A stretch of DNA of 64,000 bases from Flaveria trinervia (Eukaryota > Streptophyta > Magnoliopsida > Asterales > Asteraceae), in the NCBI GenBank assembly GCA_025506515.1, contig CM046447.1:88663498-88727497 (forward strand), given 5' to 3'. Each line of letters opens with the position of its first letter. Positions within the stretch are counted from its first letter, which is position 1. A program made the position numbers and the translations under genes. The notes beneath the pieces are model-generated. The model did not search any database, was not told the DNA's origin, and saw only the letters and a list, made by a program, of their open reading frames with translations. Below are positions 23,404 to 34,284 of this stretch, one piece after another.

Positions 23404-23428
23404 CAGGTTTCAGGGACGAAACCTATTT

Positions 23429-23442
23429 AAGGGGGGTGGACT
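23429..23442 (+). other. G2 polypurine tract
   Basis: AAGGGGGGTGGACT is identical to the G1 tract and directly precedes the 3' LTR. Confidence 0.87.
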
Positions 23443-24461
23443 TGTAACACCTGGTTATTTATTTTTTATGAAGCCGACGAAGTAAGAAGAAGAAATAAAG
23501 TTCAAAGTCGAGGGACCAAACTCGCCAACGAGAGCAAGTTAGGTATGTGGTGATATTTGAAGGGAGAGGGCAGCCATTACCCTCTCCCCACACTCACATT
23601 TTCATCAAACAAAAGAGGAGAAGAGAGAAAGGGAGAAAAGAGGTAGAAAAGTTGGTTCGGGTTGGTTCAAGTGAGCAAAATCGTTGAGGAGCCGATCAAA
23701 TCGAAGCTCATCTCGTTGTGGTCGTTTGTGTGAGTTCTAGGACCCATCTTTTACACATTTTTGAATGATTTTAGGGCTGGAACACATCTAAAATCGGGTT
23801 TTTAAGTGTGTGTATGTTCGACCCGTTTGTGTATGTGTATGTGTGTGTATGATTCGTTTGGGTCTTGTGTTTGAGCTTGTGTGTGCTTGAATGGTGTTGT
23901 GGTAAGCATTCCTAAGGTTTAGGATGGTTGATTTGGGATTAAAGTGGGTTTGGATGAGCTTGGAGGTCGAAAATGACAGATTGGCTTCGGGATGAACTCC
24001 ATTATGCATCAGCTTGGGCTATGCAACCGAATGGAGGCCATACGATGTATGATCGCATGAAAGAAATAACTATTATCTATGTGTATGTACGATGTATGAT
24101 CGCATGAAAGAAATGAACAGTTTTAACGAAAGAAAAGTATGTTTTATTATAAAATTAGAACTCACTCAGCAACGCTGACTTTTTATGTGTTCCCAGTTGG
24201 CAGGTAATGTTGCTGAGGATGGTACTACGAGGCTACTCAGCTCTTTTGGATGGCATCCATTTATAAAGGGCTTTTGTGATGTAATGCAACAATGTATTTT
24301 GTAACTCATTAACGATGTATTATTTTGCAAAAGTTTTTATAATGAAATGAGAGGTCATTTTTAACTGTTTCCGCTGCGATGCTTTATGAAATACAAATGT
24401 AATTATTGTTTTGTGTGCGATGAGGATCCAACTGTAAGCGTCCCGGGAATGGGGCCTTACA
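23443..24461 (+). repeat. G2 3' LTR with internal deletion (1019 bp)
   Basis: It starts TGTAACACCTGG and ends GGGAATGGGGCCTTACA. Compared with the 5' LTR it lacks about 0.95 kb, including the whole inverted-repeat array. At the scar (about 24043) the text GATGTATGATCGCATGAAAG occurs twice, at 24044 and 24091, which suggests template switching. Confidence 0.9.
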
Positions 24462-24466
24462 TCAAC
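24462..24466. repeat. Right target-site duplication of G2 (TCAAC)
   Basis: It matches 11751-11755 exactly. Confidence 0.93.
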
Positions 24467-25030
24467 AAAATGGGCAGGTAGAAAGAAAACATCGGCATGT
24501 TGTTGAAACTAGTCTATCCATGTTGTTTAATGGAAATGTTCCACTAACATATTGGGTTAAAGTTAGTACCGCGGTCTACATCATCAATCGCTTACCCACT
24601 AAAGTTTTGAATAATAAGTCCTCATTTGAATTTTTATTTGGTCACGAACTAGTTTATAATAACTTTCGTGCCTTTGCATGTCAGAGACTATTCCAAACAT
24701 AAGTTATCACCATGGAGTCTTTGTGCATTTTCTTGGGATATTCTTCTCAATTCAAGGGATACAAATGTCTTGACCCGACAACTTATCTCATATATATTAC
24801 CCAACATGATCGGTTTGATGAATGTGTAAATCCGTTCAAGATTTGCTCTTCCACTACCGACTCAAACTCCTTACATCTATCCACCTTCCTTGATACCTCA
24901 TCCACCATTACATCCACCCAAACCAATCTGAAACCAATCACCACACCCTCACTTCCCACTCCAAACACTAGTACCTTCTGTTGTGATTCTATGTCAACAA
25001 GTCCACCTAGTGCAACTACTTCTGAGTAGC
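24462..25030 (+). pseudogene. C1 integrase C-terminal part
   Basis: It continues the copia integrase after the TSD: QNGQVERKHRHVVET (a catalytic-Glu motif), TYWVKVSTAVYIINRLPTKV and CIFLGYSSQFKGYKCLDPTT, in shifting frames with a stop near 24700. It passes into a Ser/Thr/Pro-rich linker (24840-25330), normal between copia integrase and RT. Confidence 0.87.
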
Positions 25031-25339
25031 CCAGCATCCTTCAACCCAAACTACGCCACAAATGGACCCAATTATCTCCCCTAATTCACCAATACACTCA
25101 ACTCGGGAACCGTTGACCCAAACTAATACCCCTCATGCTAACACCCCATCCAGCTCAGTCCTCTCGGCTTCTCCCAATCCCTCGGCCCATACCAAAATCA
25201 TTCCCCAGACTCGCCCTCCGCAAACGTCCACTGTTCCCTCTTTGCCTACTCCACCACCCTCAACCCCTCATCACCTAATCATGTCACTCATGCCTTTCAC
25301 CCACAACTTATACCGTCTTACCTAATGGTGACAAGAGCT

Positions 25340-26275
25340 AAGGCGGCATTTTCAAGCCTAAACACAAGGCTGATTTGTCCCACGTAGCTTCTCATGCCCT
25401 TTATTCGATGTTATTCTCCAACACCGAGCCTAAAGGTTACAAGCCCACTGCCAAGCATTCTTACTGGGTTGATGCAATGAACAAAGAGTTATTGGATCTT
25501 TGTAACAATCACACTTGGTCGCTTGTTTCGTGACCACAGTCTTAAAATGTGGTTGGGTCAAAATGGCTATTTCGTATAGAATACCGTCCCGAAGGCACCA
25601 TTGATCATTACAAGGCCCACTTGATGGCACAAGGTTTCAGTCAGATTCTCAGATTGGATTACTCGTACACATTTAGTAGTACTTAAAGCATCCACAATTC
25701 GAATTGTTTTGTCAGTTGTGGCTATCAACAATTGGAAACTTCATCAACTGGATGTTAACAACACATTTCTACCTGGTCACCTACGTGAAATTGTTTACAT
25801 GGAAGAACCTCTAGGATTTGTTTATGTGGATAACTTGATTTTGACCGGTAATCAAGACACTTTTATGACCTCCTTTATTAACTGGCTTTACTATCACACG
25901 TCCCGACATCTCTTATGCAATTAATCAAGTTAGCCAGTTTCTTCAAGCACCCATAACTACTCACTTCCAACTTGTTAAATGCATCGTTCGGTATGTTAAA
26001 AGGGTTATTGCCTTTGGTTTCAGTTTCTCTAAACCAACTTGCTCTACGGTTGTTGGTTATTCTAATGTTGGGTGGGCCTGTTGCATTGAAACCAGACGCT
26101 CAACTTATGGATATTCAATGTTTCTTGGTGGTAATTTGGTGTCTTGGAGTGCGAAAAAGCAACCCACTATTGCTCGCTCGAGTTAGTGAATCCGAATACT
26201 GTGCTATGACAAATGTTGCTGCAAAAATTGTTTGGATCACTAACATACTTCATGAACTTTATGCCGATCCTGAGG
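25340..26275 (+). pseudogene. C1 reverse transcriptase and RNase H, fragmented
   Basis: Copia RT blocks appear in scattered frames: SYWVDAMNKELLDL near 25455, YRPEGTIDHYKAHLMAQGF near 25585 and NWKLHQLDVNNTFLPGHL near 25730. There is then a jump to YVDNLILTG (usually YVDDLILTG) near 25825, which implies a deletion of most of the palm. RNase H starts about 25930 with the PDISYAINQVSQFL, RSTYGYSMFLG and SSSESEYCAM motifs. Stops and shifts throughout. Confidence 0.85.
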
Positions 26276-26935
26276 TGTGTATGCACATGAAGTTTGGTGT
26301 ATTACACCATTTTGTTCAAAAAGTGTTTGGTTTGTTTGTTGATAAATTCTGTTTCGTTATCAATTTGACACACTTTGATTTTTGTTTAAATTGTGTTTCA
26401 ATTAGTTTGAAAAATCCAATGATGTGTGTAAGCACTTCATCTTTTGATTTTAGAAGATATATTACCTTGATTCTGAGCTAGGAGTTCCGAGTAAGAGTCA
26501 GTGTTAGAAGGTGTACTTTTGTAGGACTGCTAGGTTGCGATTTCATTGCCATGCCACTCGAAACTTCCTATATCAAAATCGATAGCCTCTGCCTAGGTGT
26601 CCAGTTGCTAAACCTCATCATTTCGGCCCAAAAACGGCTTATTTTAGGAGTTATTGTAATTTTGTCTTATTTTAATATTTTGTTGGACTTTGCATTTGGC
26701 CCAGTTTTTGGCCCGTCTATGTTTTGTGGCCTATTTGAATTTGGTTTTGTTTCTTTATATGTTTGTAAGAGATGGGGAAAGATTATTGAAGCTTTTATGA
26801 AAAATCTGTTTTTTTTTTCTCTCTATCACTGTGTGTATGAGTGTAAACCCTGATTATCGGAATTTTTTGTGAATAAACGATAGTTAAAAGAATTGTTCCT
26901 GGTATTCTTGTTGAATCAACAGGCTCAATTATCTA
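26276..26935. mobile_element. Unclassified insertion inside C1 RNase H
   Basis: About 660 bp separate RNase H text ending HELYADPE from its continuation DNKSVLFLTQNP. The insert has no coding match. It has T-rich tracts and an AATAAA-like signal (GTGAATAAACGATAG near 26869), so it may be a short LTR. No clear target duplication was found. Confidence 0.5.
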
Positions 26936-27177
26936 TCTCTCTGTTTCCGACTGCATCAGATAATAAGAGCGTATTGTTCCTCACTCAAAACCCGATGTCT
27001 CACAAGAGAGCAAAACATATTGATTTGGATTATCACTTCATTCGGGAGCTCGTCGTTGCTGGCAAACTACATACTAAATACATTCCTACCAAGCTTCAAG
27101 TGGCGGATATCTTCACTAAAAGTCTTTTTCGGCCACAGTTTAAATTCTTTAATGCTATGCTTGGTCTTATTCTTTGA
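26936..27177 (+). pseudogene. C1 RNase H C-terminal part
   Basis: DNKSVLFLTQNPMSHKRAKH, DYHFIRELV and LQVADIFTKSL are the standard end of copia pol. The stop is at 27175-27177. Confidence 0.88.
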
Positions 27178-27181
27178 GGCT

Positions 27182-27265
27182 GTAATGGTTTACTTTATCA
27201 TGTGTATATTTCCATGCATCCCTCTTTATTGGATATGCACTTCACCTTCTACAAAGCTGGTAAAA
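27182..27265 (+). repeat. C1 3'-end repeat, similar to 9667-9750
   Basis: It follows the pol stop within a few bases and matches the C1 left edge, as expected for an LTR start. No second boundary was found. The next 370 bp up to 27636 hold nothing recognisable and would be downstream flank of the KAI2-like gene. Confidence 0.55.
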
Positions 27266-27636
27266 AAAGCTCTTGGAACTGCATCATTAGGCTACAGTTT
27301 TCTCAAATCACATCAGTGATGTTGGATTCTAACTAGTATTGCCTTTGGTTCAATTGAATGTGTTCATAGCATACACCATTGTTACTATTTACATGATCAA
27401 TCAGTTGATCAACAAATCTGTGTATCAAAAACCATAAGCAATTAACTTTAAACAAAAGCAAGAGGATTGTGTCTAGCTGTAGAACGAGTAAATATATCTT
27501 TGTGGTCTAATCATTCAGTTTATCATTGAAATTACAAACTCAAAATAAAGCGTGTTGTGTTGATATTGCAGCAAATATATAAAGTTGAGCATAAAAACTC
27601 TTATTCGCATATGTAACCATATAACCATCAGCATAA

Positions 27637-29132
27637 CTAAACTGCAATGTCACAATGTATGTGCTTAAGGAGGGCCGGTATGGTGACCTCGGGTGAGCTA
27701 AGCTGCGGCAGGTGACCGTCGGTCTGTAAGATCTCCACAATGGTCCTGCTTCCGATATTCTGGTGGAGGTAATCCGTCACCGTTCGAGGCACAGCCAGAT
27801 CTTTACAACTCTGGATTATGTGACAAGGGACCTGAACTTGAGACAACAAACTCCTCAAGTCGCTTTCAAATATCATCTGAAATGTGCACAAAGCAATATC
27901 CGGTCTCATGTTGAATAACGTCCGACTAAACTCTTGTACTGTCACTGACTCCATATCTCCCCCGACTATTAGGGGCGCGAACCCCGAGCACCACGAAAGG
28001 TAGTTTGTTTTCATTGCTTCACAGAGTTGATCAACTTCGTGTTGCTCGAATCCACCATAGAAGTCGTCGGTGTTAACAAATCTGTTTAATATGATCATAA
28101 ACCATATAAACTAGTAGATTTCCTCTCGCACGATGCAACAGGCTATAAAAAATTTATCTACCGCGGTATTAAGTTTAATCACACAAGCGTAACATGTATT
28201 GTCGTATAACCAAAAGATAAAACCGTAATATCCCAAGATACTAAATTTGTCATTTGATTATTTAGTAAAAAGTAGTTGGAGCTGCTATACTGTTTTATAT
28301 AATGATTAAGAAAACTGTATATTCTGAGAATTATTTGGAATTTTAGGTGATACGGAGAAAAAATGAGAAAACATAATAGTTTCAATCAAGTTTTTAGGTT
28401 TTTGAAAGTGTTTTTCCAAAATCCCTACCCAAGATAGCAAACTCTAAAACACCTCTAAAATAATCTAACAAAGAATGTTTGAAACAACAAAGATGGAACT
28501 AAAATCACTTGCCATGTAAATATATGATGTCAAATATATTTGAGTTCGCTACTCAAAATAGTACTTTTTAGGAACCAAAACGCTTTTATAATAAAACCAA
28601 CTAAAAGTTATTATGTTTTTTAGACCGTCTATTCTATCCATAGTTTTGTTATAAAGTGAGTTACTCGATACGTTTGTTGTTGTTGTTGTTCTCTAGACCA
28701 CCTATGTATACAAAAGATTATGTATTCTGAAAGAGAAAAAATATTGTGATTGAAGAATACTAACTTGCAAGAAGCGGAGAGCATGACAAGCTTAGCGAAA
28801 AGATCAGGTCGAAGGATGGAGGCGATGAGGCTAACCATACATGACAACGAGTGGCCAACGAATATGCATCTGGTGATGTGGAGTTCTTCGAGTATGGCTA
28901 GTAAGTCGAAGGCGTGACCCTGAAGGGTCGAGTAGCGGTCAAAGTCAAAGTAGTCTGGGTTCGTTGTTCCAGCACCCATCATATCATAGAGGACCACCTT
29001 GTAGTTCGGGTCGTTGACTAGATGTGGGACCAGGTGTTTCCATATGGACTGGTCTATGCCGAAGCCATGGCCCAGCACCACGGTGTCGCGGCCTTCTCCG
29101 ATCACTTTGACGTTGTGGGCTTCGGATGCCAT
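27637..29132 (-). CDS. KAI2: KAI2-like alpha/beta-hydrolase (karrikin/KL receptor family), two exons, 270 aa
   Basis: The coding exons are 29132-28765 and 28081-27637 with an intron at 28764-28082 (GTTAGT...ACAG). The joined length of 270 codons equals that of Arabidopsis KAI2 and the intron position agrees. The catalytic triad is intact: Ser95 in VGHSLSCM, Asp217 in SCKDLAVP, His246 in DGHLPQL. VLGHGFG (20-26 region), YDMMGAGTTNPDYFDFDRYS and GGFEQ mark it as KAI2 rather than D14 (strigolactone receptor). The family hydrolyses and perceives butenolides in the nucleus and cytoplasm and signals with the F-box protein MAX2 and SMAX1-type repressors. Oddities: Leu96 after the catalytic Ser (Val in Arabidopsis), Cys98, Cys122-Lys123-Phe124, Thr189-Phe190, and a two-residue insertion near 42 offset by a shorter N-terminus. 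The start at 29132 fits the family; an upstream in-frame Met at 29180 does not. It is the only intact host gene here. It could be a specialised paralogue. Confidence 0.93.
28082..28764 (-). other. Intron of the KAI2-like gene (683 bp)
   Basis: The donor reads AA|GTTAGT and the acceptor ACAG|A on the minus strand, and the splice keeps frame at codon 123. The interior is AT-rich, with a short GTT microsatellite at about 28675-28690 (plus text). No transposon was recognised in it. Confidence 0.9.
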
Positions 29133-29169
29133 GTTTTGGATGAGAACGAGAACTAAAGAATGTAGAAAT

Positions 29170-29189
29170 ACATGTAACATGTTACATGT
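29170..29189. promoter_or_regulatory. 20-bp perfect palindrome upstream of the KAI2-like start
   Basis: ACATGTAACATGTTACATGT equals its own reverse complement and lies 38 bp before the ATG. Its position in the leader or core promoter makes a dimeric transcription-factor site possible. No factor is claimed. Confidence 0.5.
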
Positions 29190-31560
29190 CCATATGTGGT
29201 GTCGAGCCGAATATTGTTTGTTGTCAACATTCGATAGTTACGTAGAGGATAATGTAGATTATGTCAGAAAAAGAAAGCAGGCTCGTGGCAAGCTTTCAAT
29301 TCAAAACTTATTTTTAATTAATACTTACAGTTAAAATTAGTAAGTTGCTTTTACCTTGTAAGCTATTTTTATTTACAAAAGAATTAATTACAAAATACGG
29401 TGATACGGTTTAGTATGTTTGGATATTAATTTTTATAAGAGGTTTAAAATTTGTAAGTTCATTTGACAATTCCTATAATAAGTTTAGCTACTAACTTTTA
29501 GATTTATAACAAGTTTGAGTAATAATTTTTGTCTATTAAAAACATTTTTATCATTTTACATACGAAGAACCATTTATGTAATTAGCTCTATTTGTTTTTG
29601 TTTTGTTTTTTTGTTGGATTGTTCTAGTAAGTTGTTAACTCAAACAATTCTTAAAAAGATGAGGGCTAAGTAAATTATAACATCTTTTTACCTTCTTATT
29701 AATTCAATATAAGTTTTATTAAAAACCTAGCAAGTTCAAGTATAAGATCTTTTTACGTTCTTATTAATTCAATTTAGTATTTCCTAACTATTATTTTTGT
29801 AATAATTAGAGGACATGGATGGTGAAATCCTAGCCTCAAACGGAACACCACCATTCGACGTGAAAAAGTTAAACCTGAAAATATAGCACATAAGGAAAAT
29901 ATGAAAAACAAAGAGATATTTGAAAATGTGAACGGCATTCAACAAAACATAAGTTTTACTAAAAATCAAAAGGAAAATAAGAAAAACAAAGAAAAAATGG
30001 GACGGCATTCAACAAAACATGAGATATTTGAGAAACTGAAAATTTTTTAATATGAAAATCTTGGGACCCGAGACTCCCTCTTCCCTTACCATTACGTCCT
30101 GCTAATTTATATTCACATATCAATATAATGTTTATTTTAAACTAATTACCATATGTATAGATATGCATGGATGATTTATAGTATCACCAACACACAACCA
30201 CTTGACACGTGTTTCTTTGTTAATAAATTTACATTACATATCTTTCTTATTTTTTTTCTATACCATCACGTATTGTTGCTAAATATTATTTTTATCTATG
30301 TTTTGATATTAATTTGTTAAAATAGAACTAAGTCAAATATAATATTTTATTACTTTTTTTTAACTCAGTTGGTGTTCTTTAATGCTCGTTTTGCTTTAAT
30401 TTTATTTATATTTCAATATATATAAATTTTACTAAAAATCAAAACGGTTTAATATAATATCTTCTTTTTGTTTTCTTTAAAATTTAGTTTGGTGTCTCTT
30501 AACCTTTTTTAGACAACAATGTTTCCATTACTTATCCATGTCCCTACATATGTTTTCTTCACAAGTAAGTCGTTGCGGTCTGACCTGCAAATGTGATTTT
30601 AAGTGGTAATCCGTGTAACTTTTTTTAAAGCTCTGTTAGATGAGATGAAGGGAGGTAAATTTATGTGAATTCATGAGACGTTTGTAGCGGCATACTTGTA
30701 TTTTAAGTAGTAATCATGTATGACTCTATAAGCCAATACTTGTATTCCGAAGTTAGCACAAGCATAAGACGTTTGTAGCAGCATCAAGGTGTGTATTAAG
30801 GTTTTACTTTCTAAGTGTTTAGCACTAGAGTTATTCATTATAAAAGAAAAAACACACAAATCTAGAGTAGCTAAAATTTTTAAGAAATTAATATTCCAAA
30901 TTTAATAACAGTTTAGTAGGTTTTGCGTGTAATGACTTGTCATTAAAGTCATGCGAAACCTAATTATCCTAAATAGCTAAGATAAGTTAGTTATTGTGTA
31001 CGCGAGTATCATGTGGTTCGTGTTACTTGCTTGACTATTTACTTATAAATTAAAGTAAATCCAAACTTTGATTGGATTACAAAAGCATTGAACTTGGTTA
31101 TTTAAAGCATAAAGTAAATTTAAATTTAAATTTCAAATAAAGATTAAAACAATAATCACCTTAGGTTCTGGCTATAAAACACAACATATGTAACTATATA
31201 AATTACGAGTTTGAAGACAGCTCATTAAATTTGAACAAATAGATTAACAAAAGACGATAATCTTGGTATGGTAACCTAATGATAGGAAACTAATGAAGAA
31301 CACAAGCTAAGACATTATCTACATGAAAACCAATCCAGTAAATATGAAATCAATTAAACTTACCAATTGTTAATGGCCATATAACTAATAACTTAATCAA
31401 TTTAATTAATAAAACCTAAATCTTTGTATCAAACAACGTTTAAACGCAAAAAACCTAAACAATCATCATAGACGAATGATTGTATAAGATATAGACCTAA
31501 AAATAATGGTAAAATAGGTTAAACACATTCAAACACAACCCCTACACCCAGAGTTGATCA
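29190..31560. other. AT-rich upstream and intergenic DNA
   Basis: No second gene or clear element was seen. Small internal duplications exist: GACGGCATTCAACAAAACAT (about 30002) matches AACGGCATTCAACAAAACAT (about 29931), and a TCTTTTTAC...TTCTTATTAATTCAAT text occurs at about 29683 and 29747. Part of it should carry the KAI2-like promoter. Confidence 0.5.
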
Positions 31561-32210
31561 TATCTAACTTACCCGTTTGTGTCTCAAGTGACTTGGAACA
31601 GATACATAACAAACACAACCGATCACCTTAAGGTGGCTTATGGTAGGTTTTATTTTGAACACACGTTCGTACGGAGTTACATAATCTAGCCCTTGTTGTG
31701 GTAACTGGTTGATCACATAAGTTGTGGTTGGCATAGACTCGGCCCAGAATCTGCCTAGTACGTTCTTGTCATGTGACATACTCCCACACGCCTCAACCAA
31801 GTGTTGATTCTTTCATTCGGCTATTCCATTCTATTGTGGAGTGTTGCCAGGTTAGTTGTCGCCTCGTATCACTTTCCTTGAGATACTAATAGAATTTGAA
31901 TGATATACATTCCTCGTCGTTATAGATTTGTCATGTTTTGATCTTAAGGCAAGTTAGGCGCTCAACTTCTTATTTGAAATCCTTGAACTTGGTTAGTGCT
32001 TTAGACTTATTCTTGATTAAGGCTGCCCAAACATATCAAGAAAAAATGTCAATGAAGGTGATCATATACTGCATGCCTCCCATTGATTTTTGCTTTACTA
32101 GTCCAAAGACATCATTGTCTACCAATTCCACTCGGTTCTTTGTTCTGTACATGGCTTGCTCGAATGGTTGTTGGTGTGATTTTCCATATTGACACCTGCA
32201 CGAACATAGT
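31561..32210 (-). pseudogene. C2 integrase fragment
   Basis: On the minus strand CQYGKSHQQPFEQAMYRTKN (the pre-integrase end) begins near 32195. GMQYMITFIDIFS (start of the DDE core) follows, then NGIAE (catalytic Glu, near 31830, with stops), KNQHLVEACGSM and TTYVINQLPQQGLDYVTPYE near 31700. It ends at 31561 against unrelated DNA. Confidence 0.82.
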
Positions 32211-33388
32211 TGTTAGTGTGTTCTAATATGGGTAATCCACTTACCATTCCTTTCCTGCTTATTAGTTCAAGCTTGTCATAAGCTACATGGCTAAGTTACA
32301 TATGTCATAAATCTACACTATTATAGTTTCGTGTTCTTATAACATATGTTGACTCAGCCGCCAGAACGTAGATTGCATCTTTCTTTCTCCCTTTTAAAAT
32401 AGGTTCTTATTTGGGTTCGAATTTGTCAAATACTTAAACGTTTTTAGGACCGAACAATGCATACTTCCCTATCTCGGTTATTTAGGGAACCGAGATCAAG
32501 TTCTTTTTAACACCAGGCACATGATACACGTTGTTAAGAGTTAGGCCTACAACACCTGTTTGGTTTGGAATCTTACATCTTCAATTAATGCTAGAGATCG
32601 AGGGCCTTGAGTTGTTGGCTATAACCACAACTTTACTTCCTTCAAACCTCTTTAATTATTCAGCTTAGACTTGTCTCCGGTTAAATGGTTATAGCACCCG
32701 GAGGCAACGATCCAATAATTGAGAGTGCTCACTTTGTTCTTCGTTGTGATTGTGAACATATTGACTTATTATTGAAGATAGCATAGACTTCAGCATCCCA
32801 TTCCTTCTTGACTTCCACCTCTGCACTATTCCTTTATCTTGCTATTTTGATTTGTAGGCTTTTGCCATGTACCCTTTCCGATCACAATTCTAGCACTTGA
32901 AAGGGAACTATTTACGATTAGCCACTTCTTTCCTTCACCCTTATCTTCCTTCTCATATATTTTATTCTTTTTTTCTCAGCCTTTCTTTTTCGTCTAATCT
33001 TTAGTTCGATTAAAGGCTCTTACATGTCAAGGTTTTCCTTTTAACTTCTCGGCATACATAACTTCAACTTCGTTTTTAATCGGTACACTAGCTAGTTGTT
33101 TTGCTAAGGCTTCTTGACCATCCAAAAAGTTCTCAAACTCAGTTATGCTCAGCTGGGTGGGCCAAGCTGCGACGAATCTCATGTACTCGGGTTTTAGTTC
33201 GTGGATTTCACCCTTTTTAGCCTGGCATCTCCAACCTTTGATTGTTCATCAAGATCTACTGTCTCTTTTCATAGCGTCTTAACCTTCTGAAAGTATTGTG
33301 GAATGGTTATATCATCTTGCGAGACATTCATTAAATAGCTCTCCAACATTTGCAGTCGTGCATCGCTCCTATGCTTGTTTTGGATACA
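32211..33388 (-). pseudogene. C2 gag and leader, heavily decayed
   Basis: Minus-strand fragments include a degenerate zinc knuckle (C-NCDRKGYMAK near 32880) and capsid-like EYMRFVAAWPTQLSITEFEN and LDGQEALAKQLASV (about 33190-33070), with many stops. The protease was not located. TGTATCCAAAACAAGCATAG directly after the LTR may be a mutated primer-binding site. Confidence 0.6.
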
Positions 33389-33863
33389 TGTTAAAACATG
33401 GTTTTATTTGACAAATTGATTACAAAGCTTCACTAATACAAGCTATTTAGAACCGAAAATACAAAGTGTAGAACAATGTTACACTAGTCGGCGAGACGTA
33501 GCTTCATGAAGTGAAGGTGACAAATGAGAGGTTGCAACTTATATGGTGCAGAACAGCAAGCAAGCAAAATTGATCAACAAGATGAAGAAGTTGAGTAGGG
33601 AGAATAATTGAGAGAATGAAAGAGCTCGTATGTTGTGTCTTCAACCCTAAGCGAAAAGGGTCTTTAATTATATACCCGAGGAGAATTAACAAAAGACAGC
33701 TACAATCCTCGATACCTTCCTTAATTCTCCAAAACAGTCCCTCCAGTTGTAACTAGCTCATATCATGCAAAAAAATAAAACATAAAAAATATATTAGAAG
33801 ATTTAATATAAATAAATTGCTCAAATAATATAAATCATACCATAGAATTGGTTAATTTTAACA
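33389..33863 (-). repeat. C2 LTR (475 bp), single copy
   Basis: On the minus strand it starts TGTTAAAATTAACC and ends ATGTTTTAACA, giving terminal inverted repeats TGTTAAAA/TTTTAACA. A polypurine tract (TTAAGGGGGCA, plus 33864-33873) overlaps the pol stop just upstream. A TATA-like GGGTATATAATT lies near 33670-33680. Confidence 0.85.
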
Positions 33864-33870
33864 TGCCCCC

Positions 33871-34284
33871 TTAATTCAATGGTATGAAAAGGTCTGCAAG
33901 TTGTAGTTTTTTACTTAAAACCTTGTGTTGAGAGATTCCCAATACTTTAGTAAAAGTGTCGGCTGGTTGCTCAGTTGTAAGAATTTTTTCTACTTTAAGC
34001 ACTCCAACAATGACGTTTTCTCTAATAAAGTGAAGATCAATTTTAAAATGTTTTGTCCGGTCATGAAATAACGGGTTAGCGGACATATGAACCGCTTCCT
34101 TGTTATCACAATATAAGGGTACAGAAAGTTGATAATCAAACTTTAAGTCTACTAATAATTTTGTTAACCATATCACCTCGCACCCTGCCATAGCCATAGC
34201 TCTATACTCAGCCTCAACGGATGATTGAGAAATAGTTGATTGTTTCTTGCTTTTCCACGATATAAGGGAGTTTCCAAGGTACAC
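33871..34284 (-). pseudogene. C2 RNase H C-terminal part
   Basis: LISWKSKKQSTISQSSVEAE, YCDNKEAVHMSANP, DRTKHFKIDLHFIRE and QPADTFTKVLG are classic copia pol end motifs in one open frame of 137 codons, ending at the polypurine tract. Confidence 0.88.

Larger units (their letters stand above)
11756..24461 (+). mobile_element. Ty3/gypsy chromovirus G2, near-complete, with nested G3
   Basis: Both LTRs, the primer-binding site, gag, protease, RT, RNase H, integrase, chromodomain region and polypurine tract are present in order. Perfect TCAAC duplications flank it. Its own sequence without the 4.8 kb G3 insertion is about 7.9 kb. Its pol is close to G1. Many shifts and stops, the nested insertion and a large deletion in the 3' LTR show that it is dead. 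Confidence 0.95.
9667..27265 (+). mobile_element. Decayed Ty1/copia element C1, host of nested insertions
   Basis: Pieces appear in copia order on the plus strand: gag (about 10207-10440), integrase (11705-11755, continued at 24462), RT (25340-25930) and RNase H (25930-26275, continued at 26936-27177). The outer edges are weakly marked by similar text at 9667-9750 and 27182-27265 (TTATCATGTNTATAT, CACTTCACCTTCTA), probably LTR remnants. Removing G2 restores a typical copia integrase motif across the junction, which proves that G2 interrupted C1. All parts carry stops and shifts. Confidence 0.78.

Noticed and set aside
26551..26853. 100-codon hydrophobic ORF in the C1 insertion
   Set aside because: T-rich DNA gives Phe/Leu-rich text by composition; no motif, and flanks are non-coding.
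27637..29132. D14 (strigolactone receptor) identity
   Set aside because: GAGTTNPDYFDFDRYS and the 270-aa length fit KAI2. D14 proteins carry different text in this block.
29132..29180. Upstream Met at 29180 as start of the KAI2-like protein
   Set aside because: It would add a 16-residue hydrophobic leader absent from the family. The Met at 29132 gives the standard N-terminus and total length of 270.
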